Assembly: GCF_904849725.1 (NCBI RefSeq)
Contig: NC_058524.1
Coordinates: 350,297,823-350,361,822 of the forward strand
DNA length: 64,000 nucleotides
Source of the DNA: Hordeum vulgare subsp. vulgare
Taxonomy: Eukaryota; Streptophyta; Magnoliopsida; Poales; Poaceae
Direction of reading: 5' to 3'
In this document: piece by piece, positions 1-9,994 of the stretch
Layout: each line of letters opens with the position of its first letter
How positions within the stretch are numbered: position 1 is the stretch's first letter
Position numbers and translations under genes: made by a program
The notes under the pieces: model-generated
What the model saw: only the letters and a program-made list of their open reading frames with translations
The model's database searches: none
Told to the model about the DNA's origin: nothing

Positions 1-377
1 AGATGCATAGGATAAAACTTTTGATGAAATTCCAATTTCAACCGGTTGTAGTTCCATGATCCAGTATCATCACATAGCCTATACCATGTCAACGCCTTAT
101 CCCTAAAAGATAAGGGCAAGACCTTCTTCTTGACCTCATCCTCGGGCAAACCTGCAAGCTTAAATAAACCACAAACTTCATCTACATAGATTAGATGCAA
201 GTCTGGATGTGATGTCCCATCTCCTCTAAAAGGATTAGCCAGCAGTTTCTCAAGCATACCCGAAGGAAATTCATAGCAAATATTTTCAGTAGGTGCAGAA
301 GGTTGAGGAGCAACTCTTTGTGCTTTCGTTCGAGGTGAAGATACCCCGAACAAGCCCCTCAAAGGATTAGTTTCCAT
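1..377 (-). CDS. Gag N-terminal part of a Sabrina-like (Athila-lineage) gypsy element, partial
   Basis: An open frame reads leftward from an ATG at 377-375 to the window edge with no stop, about 125 codons. It shows the usual retrotransposon-gag core: a hydrophobic stretch with 'KALTWYR', then 'NYNRLKLEFHQKFYP', as in Retrotrans_gag proteins that form the capsid shell. The ATG begins METNPLRG and lies about 80 bases inside a primer-binding-site-like sequence, which supports the start. The element continues left of the window, so the rest of gag and any protease cannot be seen. The family name is from memory of the LTR type; the gag assignment itself is solid. Confidence 0.8.
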   Translation of the reverse strand, partial: METNPLRGLFGVSSPRTKAQRVAPQPSAPTENICYEFPSGMLEKLLANPFRGDGTSHPDLHLIYVDEVCGLFKLAGLPEDEVKKKVLPLSFRDKALTWYRLCDDTGSWNYNRLKLEFHQKFYPMH

Positions 378-454
378 AGCAACAAGTGACAATAAATTTC
401 AGTACACTATATAAATGTTTCCTTACCAAATTCCACTTACCAAAGGCGCTTCAC

Positions 455-472
455 TCCCCGGAAACGGAGCCA
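455..472 (-). other. Primer binding site of the left gypsy element (degenerate)
   Basis: Read on the minus strand this matches TGGCGCCGTTGCCGGGGA, the common PBS of Athila/Tat-type plant gypsy elements, with about two mismatches. It lies 11 bases inside the LTR edge at 484 and fixes the polarity: the flanking LTR is the 5' LTR and the element runs leftward. Confidence 0.7.
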
Positions 473-1745
473 GAAACGAGTCTTGATGACCCACAAGTGT
501 AGGGTATCTATCATAGTCCTTTCGATAAGTAAGAGTGTCGAACCCAACGAGGAGCAGAAGGATCTGGCAAGTGGTTTTCAGCAAGGTAATCTCTGCAAGC
601 ACTGAAATTATCGGTAACAAGTAGTTCTGTGGTGAGATGATTCGTAGCAAGTAGCAAGTAAGAAAAGTAACAACGGTGCAGCAAAGTGTCCCAATCCCTT
701 TTGTAGTAAGGGACAAGCCTGGACAAACTCTTATAGGAGGTAAAGCGCTCCCTAGGACACATGGGAAATTCTGTCAAGCTAGTTTTCATCATGTTCATAT
801 GATTCACGTTCGCTACTTTGATAGTTTGATATGTGGGTGGAACGGTGCTTGGGTACTACCCTTACTTGGACAAGCATCCCACTTATGATTAACCCCTCTC
901 GCAAGCATCGGCAACTGCAAAAGAAGAATTAAGACAAAGTCTAACCATAACATTAAACTAGTGGATCCAAATCAGCCCCTTACGAAGCAATGCATAAACT
1001 AGGGTTTAAGCTTCTGTCACTCTAGCAACCCATCATCTACTTACTACTTCCCAATGCCTTCCTCTAGGCCCAAATAATGGTGAAGTGTTATGTAGTCGAC
1101 GTTCACATAACACCACTAGAGGAGAGACAACATACAACTCATCAAAATATCGAACGAATACCAAATTCACATGACTACTTATAGCATGACTTATCCCATG
1201 TCCTCAGGAACAAAAGTGACTACTCACAAAGCATAATCATATTCATGACCATAGAGGTAATGAGTAGCATCAAAGATCTGAACATATAATCTTCCACCAA
1301 GTAATCCAACTAGCATCAACTACAAAGAGTAATTAACACTACTAGCAACCTTACAAGTACCAATCGGAGTCGCGAGACGGAGATTGGTTACAAGAGATGA
1401 ACTAGGGTTTGCAGATGAGATGGTGCTGATGATGATGTTGATGGTGATGAGTCCCCTCCGATGAGAGGAGTGTTGGTGATGACGATGGCGACGATTTCCC
1501 CCTTCGGGAGGGAAGTTTCCCCGGCAGGATCGTCCTGCCGGAGCTCTAGATTGGTTCTGCTCAAGTTCCGCCTCGTGGCGGTGGCGATTCCTCCCGAAAG
1601 CCTCTTCTCCATTTTTTCTGGAATGAAACCCTTCTTGTAGCAAAAGAGTGGGGCCCGAGGGCCATCTGGGAGCCCACAAGCCCCCTAGGCACGACCAGGG
1701 GGGAGGCCGCGCCTAGCAGGCTTGTGGCTTCCTACTGGCGCCCCT

Positions 1746-3339
1746 TGATACGTCTCCATCGTATCTACTTTTCCAAACTATTTTGCTCTTGTTTTGGACT
1801 CTAATTTGCATGATTTAAATGGAACTAACCTGCACTGACGCTGTTATCAGCAGAATTGCCTTGGTGTTGTTTTTATGCAGAAATGAAAGTCCTTGGAACG
1901 TCCTAAAAATTTACGGAAAATATTTCTGGAAAATATGAAAAATACCTGCGCAAAGATCCACCAGAGGGGATGGGCCAGTTGGCCACAAGCCTTGTAGCCG
2001 CCACCACATCCTGTTCTTCATCTGGAAGGCAGATTTGGAGTCCCTTTTGGGCTCCGGAGAGGGGAAATCGTCGCCATTGTCATCATCATCCTTCTTCCCT
2101 CTCCAATTCCATGAAACTCTTCATCGTTCATGAGTAATCTATTCGTAGGCTCGCTGGGTGGTGATGAGTAGGATGAGATCTATCATGTAATCGAGTTAGT
2201 TTTTATGGGGATTGATCCCTAGTATCCATTATGTTCTGAGATTGATGTTGCTACTACTTTGCCATGCTTAATGCTTGTCACTTGGGCCCGAGTGCCATGA
2301 TTTCAGATCACTAGGGCCCGAGTGCCATGATTTCAGATCTGAAATTATTATGTTGTCACCAATATATGTGTGTTTTAGATCCGATCTTGCAAGTTGTAGT
2401 TACCTACTATGTGTTATGACCCGGCAACCCCGGAGTGACAATAACCGGAACCACTCCCGGTGATGACCATAGTTTGAGGAGTTCATGTGTTCACCAAGTG
2501 CTAATGCGTCGGTCCGGTTCTTTATTAAAAGGAGAACCTTAATATCCCGTAGTTTCCTTTTGGACCCCGCTGCCACGGGAGGGATGGACAATAGATGTCA
2601 TGCAAGTTCTTTTCCCTAAGCACGTATGACGACACACGGAATGCATGCCTACATCATATTGACAAACGGGAGCTAGCCACATATCTCTCCGTGTTATAAC
2701 TGTTGCATGATGAATATCATCCAAACAAATCACCGACCCATTGCCTACGAGTTTGTCCCACTATTGCTGTTACTTGTTTTGCTCCGCTGCTGTTACTACT
2801 GTTGCTGCTGCTGTTACTTGTTTTGCTCTACTGCTATTACTACTATTGCTGTTGCTGTTACTTGCTCTGCTGTTACTTGCTACTGTTGGTACTTGCTACT
2901 GCTGTCACTACTACTGTTCCTTGCCACTGCTGCTACTCGTTACACTGCTGCTACCTGCTACAATACTGGTTCGCACGTCGTTGATGGGAAAGAATATTTC
3001 CCGTCTACCGGCAACTTCTGGCGCCATTGATACAATCGTTAGGAATAGTCTGCGTCAATAGATCGTTTCTGGTACCGTTGTTATCATATTACTTTGCTGT
3101 TGATACTTTGCTTGCTGATACTAATCTTTCAGGTGTGGTTGAATCTGACATATTCAGCTGCTAATACTTGAGAGTATCCTCTCACTTCCTGACTGGCGAA
3201 TCAACAAATTTGGGTTGAATACTCTACCCTCGAAAACTGCCTCGATCCCACGCGCTGGTGGGTCATTGCAAGACCATTTCTAATTGTTGAGCAATCGAGA
3301 ATAGCATTTGTCTAGCCATTGTTAGAGATCTGCTAAACA
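1746..3339 (+). repeat. 5' LTR of element C (promoter-deleted)
   Basis: It begins TGATACGTCTCCATCG and ends GATCTGCTAAACA. Compared with the 3' LTR it lacks about 133 bp near 1997-2006, including the TATA box, and carries an extra 31-bp tandem copy at about 2284-2332 (GCCCGAGTGCCATGATTTC repeated). The stretch 2757-2972 is a CTG/TTG/TAC-rich simple-sequence tract that creates leucine/tyrosine-rich spurious frames. Confidence 0.92.
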
Positions 3340-3348
3340 ACATTTTTC

Positions 3349-3366
3349 TGGCGCCGTTGCCGAGGA
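3349..3366 (+). other. Primer binding site of element C
   Basis: TGGCGCCGTTGCCGAGGA, nine bases after the LTR end, matches the tRNA-Asp-type PBS usual in Athila/Tat gypsy elements with one mismatch. Confidence 0.85.
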
Positions 3367-3417
3367 AGCGATTGCTATATTCTGTGAGTCACTTGGGATT
3401 TATATCTGCTGATCACT

Positions 3418-4947
3418 ATGAAGAATCTGAAAGATCCAAAAACCAAAGTTTTGCCCTCAACTATGAGGGGAGGTAAGGAATTGCCATCTAGCTCTGCACT
3501 TGATTCACCTTCAGTTATGAGTAAGTTTGCGACATCACCTCCTGCTAGAAATCTTGATATGTCTCCTGTGCTTGATGATGCTTATGATACTGCTAGAGAT
3601 GCTATGCCTGATAGTGCTAGAGATGCTATGCGTGATAATGCTAGAGATGCTATGCCTGATACTGCTAGAGATGCTATGCCTGATACTGCCTTGCCTAATG
3701 ATGCTATGCTTGATACTGCTAGAGATACTACTTTGCCTGATGTGCCACTAGGGGTGTTCCTTGATGCTCATATTGCTAGAGTTACTGCCAATGCTCGTGA
3801 TGCTTCTGAAACTGCCGATACTATTGAGATAGAACCTGCTTTTGCTCCTGCTAGATCTAGCTCTCCTAGATATGAATTGCCTGATATACCTGAGGGTTAT
3901 GTTATGGAGGGACAGATAGCTAAGGATTTTCTTGCGTGTAAGGATGCCTATGACACTGAGAAATTACTTCTCAAGTGGAAGGAAAAATCTCTGAAAGCTA
4001 GGATGAAATACGACCCAAAGTTTGCCACTTCACCTATCTTTATCACCGATAAGGATTATGAATTCTCTGTCGACCCTGAGATAATCTCTCTAGTCGAATC
4101 TGATCCTTTCCACGGTTATGAGTCTGAGACGGTCGTAGCCCATCTTACCAAACTACACGATATAGCCACCCTTTTCACTAGTGAGGAGAAGATCCGCTAC
4201 TACTACATCCTCAAGTTGTTTCCTTTCTCTCTAAAGGATGACGCTAAAGCCTGGTTCACCTCTCTTTCTCTTGGATGTGTGAGTAGTCCCCAGGATATGG
4301 TCTATTACTTCTGTGAGAAATATTTCCCTGCCCATAGGAAGCAAGCTGCCTTGCAGGAAATATACAACTTTGCTCAACTCCAAGAAGAGAGTCTCCCACA
4401 AGCTTGGGGGAGGCTCATCCAGCTATAGAATGCTTTGCCTGATGACCCTCTTAAGAAGAACTAGATACTTGATATCTTCTATAACGTACTTACCGATGCC
4501 TCTAGAGACCACCTAGATAGTTGTGCCGGTTGTGTTTTTAGGGAACGAACTATCGAACAAGCTGAGATCCTTCTAAATAACATCTTGATCAACGATAATG
4601 CTTGGACTATTCCCAAACCACCTCCTAAGCCAACTCCTAAGAAAAGAGGTATTCTATTCCTCAGTCCCGAAGATATGTAAGAAGCCAAGAAATCTATGCA
4701 AGATAAAGGCATTAGATCTGAAGATGTCAAAATTCTACCACCTATCGAAGAGATCCATGGTCTCGATAACCCGATACAAGTAGTAGAAGTGAATTCTCTG
4801 TGTAGGTTTGATGAGAGTGATATCCCTTTGACAAACCTGCTAGCCTATGCTTTGATGAATTTGACAACTTTGTTGCCAAACAACAGAGTTTCAATGATTA
4901 TGTTAGCAGACATTTGCAACAAAGTACTCTTATGCTTAGCCATTTAA
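3418..4947 (+). pseudogene. Gag of element C, broken by in-frame stops
   Basis: The frame opens at ATG 3418 shortly after the PBS. Residues about 59-90 are four 24-nt repeats (3592-3687) coding ARDAMPDT-like octapeptides. The central part (about codons 210-330) is a retrotransposon-gag domain with 'KDDAKAWFTSL' and 'FCEKYFP'. The same frame is stopped by TAG 4426-4428, TAG 4462-4464, TAA 4678-4680 and TAA 4945-4947; gag-like residues continue past each of the first three, so these are later mutations. A frameshift then moves the reading frame before the protease section. Gag would build the virus-like particle; this copy cannot. Confidence 0.85.
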
Positions 4948-5107
4948 GTGCTTGTGTAGACATAAATGTCAATGATCTGAAGCTTCTGAGTAAACATGCC
5001 TCTATGATTCCACTCAGGTAGAACAAGTACATAAAGCTCAGAATGACTTGCTCAATGAATTAAATGACAACTCTGACAGAGTCATTACTAGAGGAGGCAA
5101 AATGACC

Positions 5108-6250
5108 TAGGAACCTTTGTATCCTGAAGGCCATCCTAAGAGAATTGATCAAGATTCTCAAGGAATTAATGCTGATACACCCAGTCATCCTAAGGAGAAG
5201 AAGAAGGATGATAGAAATCTACATGCCAGTTCACCAAATACTGTCACACCTGAAGAACCTAATGATATTTCTGCGTCTAATGCAGAAACACAATCTGGTG
5301 ATGAACATGAACCTGGTGATAATATGGACAACGATGTTCATAATAATGCTCAACCTAGCAATGATGAGGATGTGGAGATTGAACCTACGGTTAATCCTGA
5401 TAACCCACAACCTAAGAGATACGATAAGAATGACTTCACTGCTAGGAAGCATGGTAAAGAAAGGGAGCCATGGGTTCAGAGACCTATGCCCTTTCCTCCT
5501 AAGCCTTCCAAGAAAAAGGATGATGAGGATTTTGAGCGCTTCGTTGAGATGATAAGACCCGTCTTTCTGCAGATGCGATTAACTGATATGCTCAAAATGT
5601 CTCCGTATGCCAAGTACATGAGAGATATCGCGACCAATAAACGGAAGATACCAGATCTTGAGATCTCCATCATGCTTGCCAATTACACTTTCAAAGGTGG
5701 AACTCCTAAGAAACTGGGTGATCCCGGAGTGCCCACTATACCTTGCTCCATTAAAGGAAACTACGTAAGAACTGCCTTATCTGACCTTGGAGCCGGTGTT
5801 AGTGTTATGCCGCTCTCTCTTTATCGTAGACTTGAATTGGATAAGTTGACACCCACTGAATTTTTTCTACAAATGGCCTACAAATCAACTGCTTTCCCTA
5901 TCGGCATTTGTGAGGACGTGCCTGATGTGGTTGCTAACACCACTATCTTAACAGAATTTGTTATCTTAGATATTCCCGAGGATGATGCCATGGCTGTCAT
6001 CCTTGGAAGACCCTTTTTAAACACGACAGGGGCTGTTATAGATTTCAACAAAGGCAATGTCACTTTCCATGTCAACGGTAATGAGCATAAAGTGCACTTT
6101 CCGAAGAAACGATATCAAGTACATTGCATCAATGCTATCGAAAAGACTTCATCGATTCTTATTGGGAGCTTTGAATGCCCTATTCCTCGTGTCAAGATGA
6201 AGTATGATTTGCTTGTTGGGGAGATACATATCCCCATTGAGGTGACTTAG
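5108..6250 (+). pseudogene. Gag C-terminus and aspartic protease of element C
   Basis: A 377-codon open stretch runs to TAG at 6248-6250. It is the shifted continuation of gag; an in-frame TAG at 5107-5109 separates it from the preceding 'VITRGGK' stretch. The first 130 residues are acidic and low in complexity. The retropepsin-like domain follows, with active site 'DLGAGVSVMPLSLY' near 5783-5824 and a 'VILGRPFL' flap/helix motif near 5998-6021. DLG in place of the usual DSG/DTG is normal in Athila-type proteases. No reverse transcriptase follows. The listed start is the first base after the stop, not a start codon. Confidence 0.85.
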
Positions 6251-6459
6251 TGGCTATTCGACAATTCTCCGTTTCTTCTTGCGATTCGAAAAGGTTTTGT
6301 CATGAGGGTTTGATCAACCCCATTGATGGATTTCTTTCGATGACCATGAAATGGATGAATCAAAGAGTCACATACCTCTGTTTTAAGCTTTCACTTTCTG
6401 TTGCTTAGAAGAAAAATGATAGATTTAGTTTAGCTTTTCCTGTTTTCTGTTTTAGCGTC

Positions 6460-6660
6460 CTGGAGAAAAATACCCTGAAAATAAAAGTTCTCCTATGGTC
6501 CTGAAAATCTATTATGATTTTTTCTGGAATATTTAAAAAATACTGGGCCTCAGAGCTGGCCTAGGGGCCAAATCAGTGGGCCACAAGCCCTGCAGCCGCC
6601 GCCCCCTGGTGGCGGCTAGCAAGCTTGTGGGGCCCACAGGGACCCCCTCCACTCATTCCA
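6460..6660 (+). promoter_or_regulatory. LTR-U3-like segment inside element C, upstream of its second ORF
   Basis: This internal stretch closely follows the U3 of element C's own 3' LTR: a 'CCTGAAAAT...TTTCTGGAA...AAAAATAC' block, then 'CAGTGGGCCACAAGCCCTG', 'CCCCCTGGTGGCGGCTAGC' and 'AAGCTTGTGGGGCCCAC', matching 10140-10290 in the same order. It lies about 400 bp upstream of the ORF at 7031. A duplicated LTR promoter serving the second ORF is the simplest reading, but I see no clear TATA box in it. Confidence 0.55.
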
Positions 6661-6797
6661 GCTCCCATCCTCTTCTTCCACCTCTAGAAAAAATTGTTTC
6701 GCAGCTCAAACCCGTGTTCTTGCTCATTTGGCTATGATTTTCGATCTCCTTGCTCAAAGCACCATTCTCCGAACCGTTTTGGGGAAATTACTCCTTG

Positions 6798-7018
6798 GTA
6801 AGTGACTCCTCCATTGGTCCAATTAGTTTTTGCTCTACTGCTTTATCCTTCACATATTCTTGCTACCTTGGTGATCCTATTCTTGAGCTTGAAATGTTGA
6901 TTTTAGCTGGTCCCAAGTAGTTTTAGCGTGTGATACGGTCTCTAGACACTAGTAGGAGTAATTGCTACAAGGTGTGGTTGGTCTTTATTCACTTTTCTCT
7001 TGAACTTCAAAATTTCAG
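6798..7018 (+). other. Possible 5'-UTR intron before the second ORF of element C
   Basis: A strong donor (TTG|GTAAGTG at 6798) and an acceptor preceded by a T-rich stretch (AAATTTCAG ending 7018) flank 221 AT-rich bases. The acceptor sits 12 bases before the ATG at 7031. Inference from splice consensus only. Confidence 0.45.
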
Positions 7019-7030
7019 CAAAGAGAAATT

Positions 7031-8053
7031 ATGTCCAGGAGGAAGTTTGATGGTGGTTCCTCAAGTAAGAAGAGTCCCCGTCTTTCTTTTCGGGAGCCCG
7101 AACCTTATCAACTAAGGGACGCACAAGTACAACCATGTGAATGGCCTTCCGATGAGTTCATGATCGAAGCAGGCTTCAAGGATGAGTTTGATACACTTGT
7201 TCGCAATGCCGGGTTAGAAGAATTCCTCTCAGATAAATGTGAACAGTATGCTATGCTCACTGCCTCTTTCGTGCATAGATTTAAACTTTCAGTTGGTCGT
7301 GACTCATCCATACTGTTTGATCTGTATGATAAATCCTACACCATGGATTTGGAGGATTTCAATAGGATTTGCAAGATACCCGATGGGGGTAGTATTAATG
7401 ATCCTTCTAAGTCTTCAGTCAGAGACTTTGTCTCCAGTATAACTGTTGGAGAAACTAGAGATATCACGCAAGCTACCATAGGAAGCATTCATTTCCCTGC
7501 CTTGCACTACTTTGCACTCTTCATAGGTAGGTGCATTAACGGCAAGGGTGCACATTGTCACCTATGCGCTTCCGACCTTAGTATCCTTAAGAGCACAGTA
7601 ACAGGTGACAGGAGCTTCAACATGGGAGCTATAATAACAAGGAGGCTGAATAATAATGCCATTGAGGGAGATTTCTTTGGTGGAATTTATGCTACATGCT
7701 TAGCAAATTTTCTTGGAGTATTCATCCGTTCAGGAGACCCCCCTCTCCATACAACCTACCTTGATCGTGTCGCTCTAACACGCTACCAGTTCCTTGAGAG
7801 GGACGATGGATCCCTCCTATACCGTTTGATATTTAACCGGTAGCGTGTTTTCCATATTACCCTTCCTGCTCCTGCTTTCTTTGACTTTCAGGTAAAACGA
7901 AGATACTACATAACCATAGGAGAGGCAGAGGAGTATGAGAGGGAGGCGACGGCTGCAAGACTTCGTGAGGCAGCTATTCAGGCAGTGGCTGCAGCACTCC
8001 CATATAGCACCCATTATGATTTTGGGTTTCGCCAGGACCATCCTTGGGAGTAG
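7031..8053 (+). pseudogene. Second (Athila ORF1/env-like position) ORF of element C, one premature stop
   Basis: ATG 7031 opens a 341-codon frame ending TAG 8051-8053. A single in-frame TAG at 7841-7843 divides it into 270 codons and a 69-codon tail ending 'FGFRQDHPWE'. The body resembles the ATHILA ORF-1 family seen in the same position in other Athila-type elements: 'SILFDLYDKSYTMDLEDF' around residue 100, then a helical mid-section. There is no signal peptide or clear transmembrane helix, so it does not look like a classical envelope. Codon structure is otherwise undamaged, unlike gag, which may mean selection or simply luck. Function unknown. Confidence 0.7.
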
Positions 8054-9994
8054 ACCAAGCTAGGCCAAAAGCCTAAGCTTGGGGGAGTACGTGTTCTCAT
8101 CGACCCTACATTCATGCTTATGCTTTCACTTTGTTAGTCGGTGCTTACACTTTGCCACTGTATTATCCATGCTAGTTTATTTTCGTTTTCTTATTTTCTT
8201 GTTTTGTGTCCTTTTGAGAAAACCAAAAAAGATTTTCCTTTCTTATTTTGCCTGTTGGGAGCTTTCCCGTGTATATAGTTTTCTTTTTCTTTGGGTCAAG
8301 GTAGAAGATTTTGGTTACAATGTTTAGTGGCTCTTGCATGCATACCTGTTTAGCTTTCAAAGAGCCATATTACTTTGTCTTCTCCTTTGTGTTTGCATGC
8401 GGATTCAGCTTAGTCCAATGCACGAGCACTCTTATTATTGTTCAGATCGTTCGATCGTGCAAGTGAAAGGCAATAATGATGATATATGATGAAGTGACTG
8501 AGACTGGAAAAGCTGGTATGAACTCTATCTATTTTGTTTTTGTAAATATGACTAGCTTGTCATGCCAGATTCAGCTTTGTTGTGAGAGAACCATGTTTGC
8601 AATGACAACTTAGAGATCATAGTTTCTGATGCCATGCTTAATTAGCTGAGAGCTTATAATGGTTTGTCTTGAATGCCAACATAGATTTTGAGATGACTAT
8701 GATGTAGTATGACAAGATGGTATTCTCCTTTGAATGATTCAAGTGGCTTGACTTGGCACATGTTCATGCATGTAGTTGAAACAAAATCAACATAGCCTCT
8801 ATGATGTTCGTGTTCATCGTGATTTATATCTTGTTCATGCTTGCATTCCATGTTAGTCAAACTCTTGCACCCTGATGACTGTTGTCGCTCTCTAGTTGGT
8901 CACTTCCGAGTCTTTTGCTAGCCTTCACTTCTACTAAGCGGAATACTGCTTGTGCATCCACTTCCATAAACCCAAAAGTTTTTCCATGAGAGTCCACCAT
9001 ACCCACCTATTTGCGGAATCTACCTGCCGTTCCAAGTAAATTTGCATGTGCCATTCTCTAAACCTTCAAGAAATAATCTATTTTGCATGCCCGAACCGCT
9101 CATGTGGTGACAAGGGGCTATTGGTATCTTCCATGTTAGGCGTGTTATCCTCGACATGTGTTTAATCACTATCATTCATGAGAAAGGGGCTAGTAATTGG
9201 AATGCCCAATTCCATGCTTAAATCGAAAACATAACTGTAAAACAAGACTCCCCCCGGAATGATGTTAGTACGAACTGTACCCAAGGATTCGGCTAGCCGT
9301 GGAGTGTGATAGATTGGTGGTGGGGGAGTTAAAACTTTACTTTTCTATTTGGGAACCGCCTATAGCATGAGTAGCATGGAAGATATTGAGAACTCTTGGT
9401 CATTGCATTGACAATGAAAGCATGCCACCCAAAATTATTATCTCTGTTTTCAAAGCTTGAGCTCTAGCACCTCTACAAATCAATGCTTCCCTCTGCGAAG
9501 GGCCTGTCTATTTATTTTCCCATTGAGTCATCCTCTTCTTATTTAAGCACCAATTAGAGAGCACCTCTGTCATTTTTATGCTTTGCTTTTGATTGATATT
9601 GAGTATGACTATGACTAGATCTTCGTTGCTATGAATTACAATGTTTAGTCAGCCCTTGATCTTTGAAAGTGCTCTCATTTATGTTTTGCGGTCTCAGAAA
9701 GAGCTAGCGAGATACCACCTATTCATATTGCTTCATGCTTGTTCTATTGAATTGTTGGTATTTAATACTCATTATTATTTGCTCTTTAGCTGATTATGCC
9801 ATCGATATTAGTTTACCGTGAAACCTTTGTGTCACTTGCTTATGTGGTTAACTTGTGATCTTGCTGAAGTTCTGGTTATGAGTTAGACATAGTTGCAACA
9901 ACAAGATCAAACCGAGTTTGTCAAAGTTTTCCTTTCTCTCTCATTTGTCAACTGAGTTGCTTGAGGACAAGCAAGGTTTTAAGCTTGGGGGAGT
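8054..9994 (+). other. Non-coding 3' internal region of element C
   Basis: About 1.9 kb without a credible ORF. It is AT-rich and ends in the polypurine tract AAGCTTGGGGGAGT (about 9980-9994) directly before the 3' LTR. Elements of this group normally have such a long untranslated 3' part. Confidence 0.75.

Noticed and set aside
1320..1679. ORFs at 1320-1679 and the mirrored ones at 18411-18857
   Set aside because: Both are the same LTR segment in opposite orientation; the apparent conservation is repeat identity.
2703..3061. Leu/Cys/Tyr-rich small proteins near 2703-3061 and 11057-11384
   Set aside because: They are frames through a CTG/TTG/TAC simple-sequence tract in the two LTRs of element C, open in all three frames; not genes.
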